6,928 nucleotides of DNA, taken from the NCBI GenBank assembly GCA_964249405.1, contig CAXUBX010000121.1, forward strand, positions 1 through 6,928, in the 5' to 3' direction. The translations under genes were made by a program, and so were the position numbers. This document shows positions 5,824 through 6,928 of the stretch, piece by piece (the first letter of the stretch is position 1; each line of letters starts with the position of its first letter). This DNA comes from CAXTPV01 sp964249405 (GTDB lineage Bacteria; Pseudomonadota; Alphaproteobacteria; Acetobacterales; Acetobacteraceae). The notes beneath the pieces are model-generated. The model made no database searches, was not told where the DNA came from, and saw only the letters and a program-made list of their open reading frames with translations.

Positions 5824-6928
5824 CGGCTCGCCGGCTCGCGCGTCCGTCCGATCGTCTTCAGATACTCCGTCGGCACGATGTGCCAGAACGCGCCCGCGGC
5901 GCGCTCCCACTCGTGCAGGATCTGCTCGGCATACCGGCTGCCGGTCTCGCGCGCATGGGTCTCGACGAGCGCGCGAAGCGTGGGCTCCCACTCGGGTTCG
6001 AGCTTCCGCCAGGTCAGCGTGTCGCCGTTGATCCGCTGCTCGAAGGTCGCGTCCGGGTCGTAGACGAACGCCATCCCGCCGGTGAAGCCGGCGCCGAAGT
6101 TCTCGCCGACCCCGCCGAGGATCACCACGGTGCCGCCGGTCATGTATTCGCAGGCATTCGAGCCGCAGCCCTCGACCACCGCGGTCGCGCCCGAGTTCCG
6201 GACCGCGAACCGTTCGCCCGCCTGGCCGGCGGCGTAGAGCTCGCCCTCGGTCGCGCCGTACAGCACCGTGTTCCCGATGATCGCGTTCTCGTGGCTCTTG
6301 AGCTGCGACGACGGCGCCGGCCGCACCACGATCGTGGCCCCGGACAGGCCCTTGCCCACGTAGTCGTTGGCGTCGCCGAGCACTTCGAGCTTCAGCCCGC
6401 GCACCGCGAAGGCGCCGAGCGACTGGCCGACCGACCCGCGAAGCCGCACCGTCACGTGCCCAGGCTGCAGCGCCCGCATGCCGCAACGGGCGAGGATGTG
6501 GTGCGAGAACCGCGTGCCGACCGCCCGATGCACGTTCTGCACGTTGTACTGGAGCTGCATCTTCTCGCCATGGTCGAGGAACGGCTTCGCGTCCTCGATC
6601 ATCCGCGCATCCAGCGTGTCGGGCACCTCGTTCCGCCCCTCGCGCGTGCAGTGGCGGGCGTAGGGGCCGGGATCGGCCTGGGCCAGGATCGGGTTCAGGT
6701 CGAGGTCGTCGAGATAGTCGGCGCCGCGGCTGATCTGCCGGAGGAGATCCGTCCGCCCGATCACCTCGTCGAGCCGCGTGACGCCGAGCGAGGCCAGGAT
6801 GTTGCGGACATCCTCGGCGACGAACGAGAACAGGTTGATCACCTTCTCGGGCGTGCCCTCGAACTTCGCCCGCAGCGCCTCGTCCTGCGTGCAGACGCCG
6901 ACCGGGCAGGTGTTCGAGTGGCACTGCC
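5811..6928 (-). CDS. gltB: Glutamate synthase large subunit, C-terminal part (5' partial)
   Basis: The visible 371 residues are the end of the roughly 1500-residue alpha subunit of NADPH-dependent glutamate synthase. This enzyme makes glutamate from glutamine and 2-oxoglutarate in nitrogen assimilation, working with the small subunit GltD. The fragment opens with QCHSNTCPVGVCTQD: Cys2 and Cys7 correspond to the last two of the three [3Fe-4S] ligands, and the first should lie just off the window. Next comes the end of the FMN-binding synthase domain (to about residue 80). The C-terminal GXGXG beta-helix follows at about 125-310, with repeats such as GSVGQSLGAF, GNTVLYGATEGELYAAG, CEYMTGGTVVILG and GENFGAGFTGG. 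The tail ends EYLKTIGRTREPASRWAG, and the stop is TAG 5811-5813. There is no sign of damage. The right edge cuts the gene, so its true start is not visible; the GTG at 6840-6842 is internal. gltD is not downstream, where a PAP2 gene overlaps instead, so gltD may be upstream or elsewhere. Confidence 0.97.
   Translation of the reverse strand, partial: QCHSNTCPVGVCTQDEALRAKFEGTPEKVINLFSFVAEDVRNILASLGVTRLDEVIGRTDLLRQISRGADYLDDLDLNPILAQADPGPYARHCTREGRNEVPDTLDARMIEDAKPFLDHGEKMQLQYNVQNVHRAVGTRFSHHILARCGMRALQPGHVTVRLRGSVGQSLGAFAVRGLKLEVLGDANDYVGKGLSGATIVVRPAPSSQLKSHENAIIGNTVLYGATEGELYAAGQAGERFAVRNSGATAVVEGCGSNACEYMTGGTVVILGGVGENFGAGFTGGMAFVYDPDATFEQRINGDTLTWRKLEPEWEPTLRALVETHARETGSRYAEQILHEWERAAGAFWHIVPTEYLKTIGRTREPASRWAG

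Noticed and set aside
5824..6924. Upstream extension of the PAP2 reading frame giving 583 residues
   Set aside because: The upstream part is an out-of-frame shadow of gltB. A gltB-antisense-like composition is seen until about residue 370, and then the hydrophobic PAP2 protein begins.

Overview
The window is very GC-rich and tightly packed, with six protein-coding genes and no gap longer than about 110 bases. Codon usage with strong G/C in third positions, and a glutamate synthase segment whose cysteine cluster reads CHSNTCPVGVCTQD, suggest an alphaproteobacterium. From memory that wording is typical of the group, but genus or family cannot be fixed from this sequence. I see no rRNA, tRNA, CRISPR array, insertion sequence, phage gene or attachment site.

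The left half (1-3736, plus strand) looks like a small catabolic operon for a sugar acid or related polyhydroxy acid. A [2Fe-2S] IlvD/Edd-family dehydratase, cut by the left edge and missing roughly 25 residues, overlaps by four bases with a GntR/FCD-type regulator. After 47 bases containing two small hairpins comes an MFS transporter of the anion:cation symporter (ACS) type. Together they can be read as uptake of an organic anion, its dehydration to a 2-keto-3-deoxy product, and ligand-responsive control. The actual substrate cannot be read from the sequence.

The middle (3768-5060, minus strand) holds a second ACS-type MFS transporter, tail to tail with the first. A GC-rich palindrome fills the 31 bases between their stop codons. 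Both transporters keep the Asp-Arg pair in TM1 and the Glu in TM4, with the same 87-residue Asp-to-Glu spacing known from the D-galactonate transporter DgoT.

The right part (5173-6928, minus strand) holds the C-terminal part of the glutamate synthase large subunit (gltB), cut by the right edge. It is followed, with a probable 13-base overlap, by a small PAP2-type membrane phosphatase that probably starts at TTG. The phosphatase has non-canonical first and third motifs. gltD is not downstream of gltB here.

I found no clear new defence, mobile or RNA system. The points most worth a second look are the subfamily-specific changes in the dehydratase, the atypical PAP2 protein fused translationally to the end of gltB, and the paired tail-to-tail ACS transporters.
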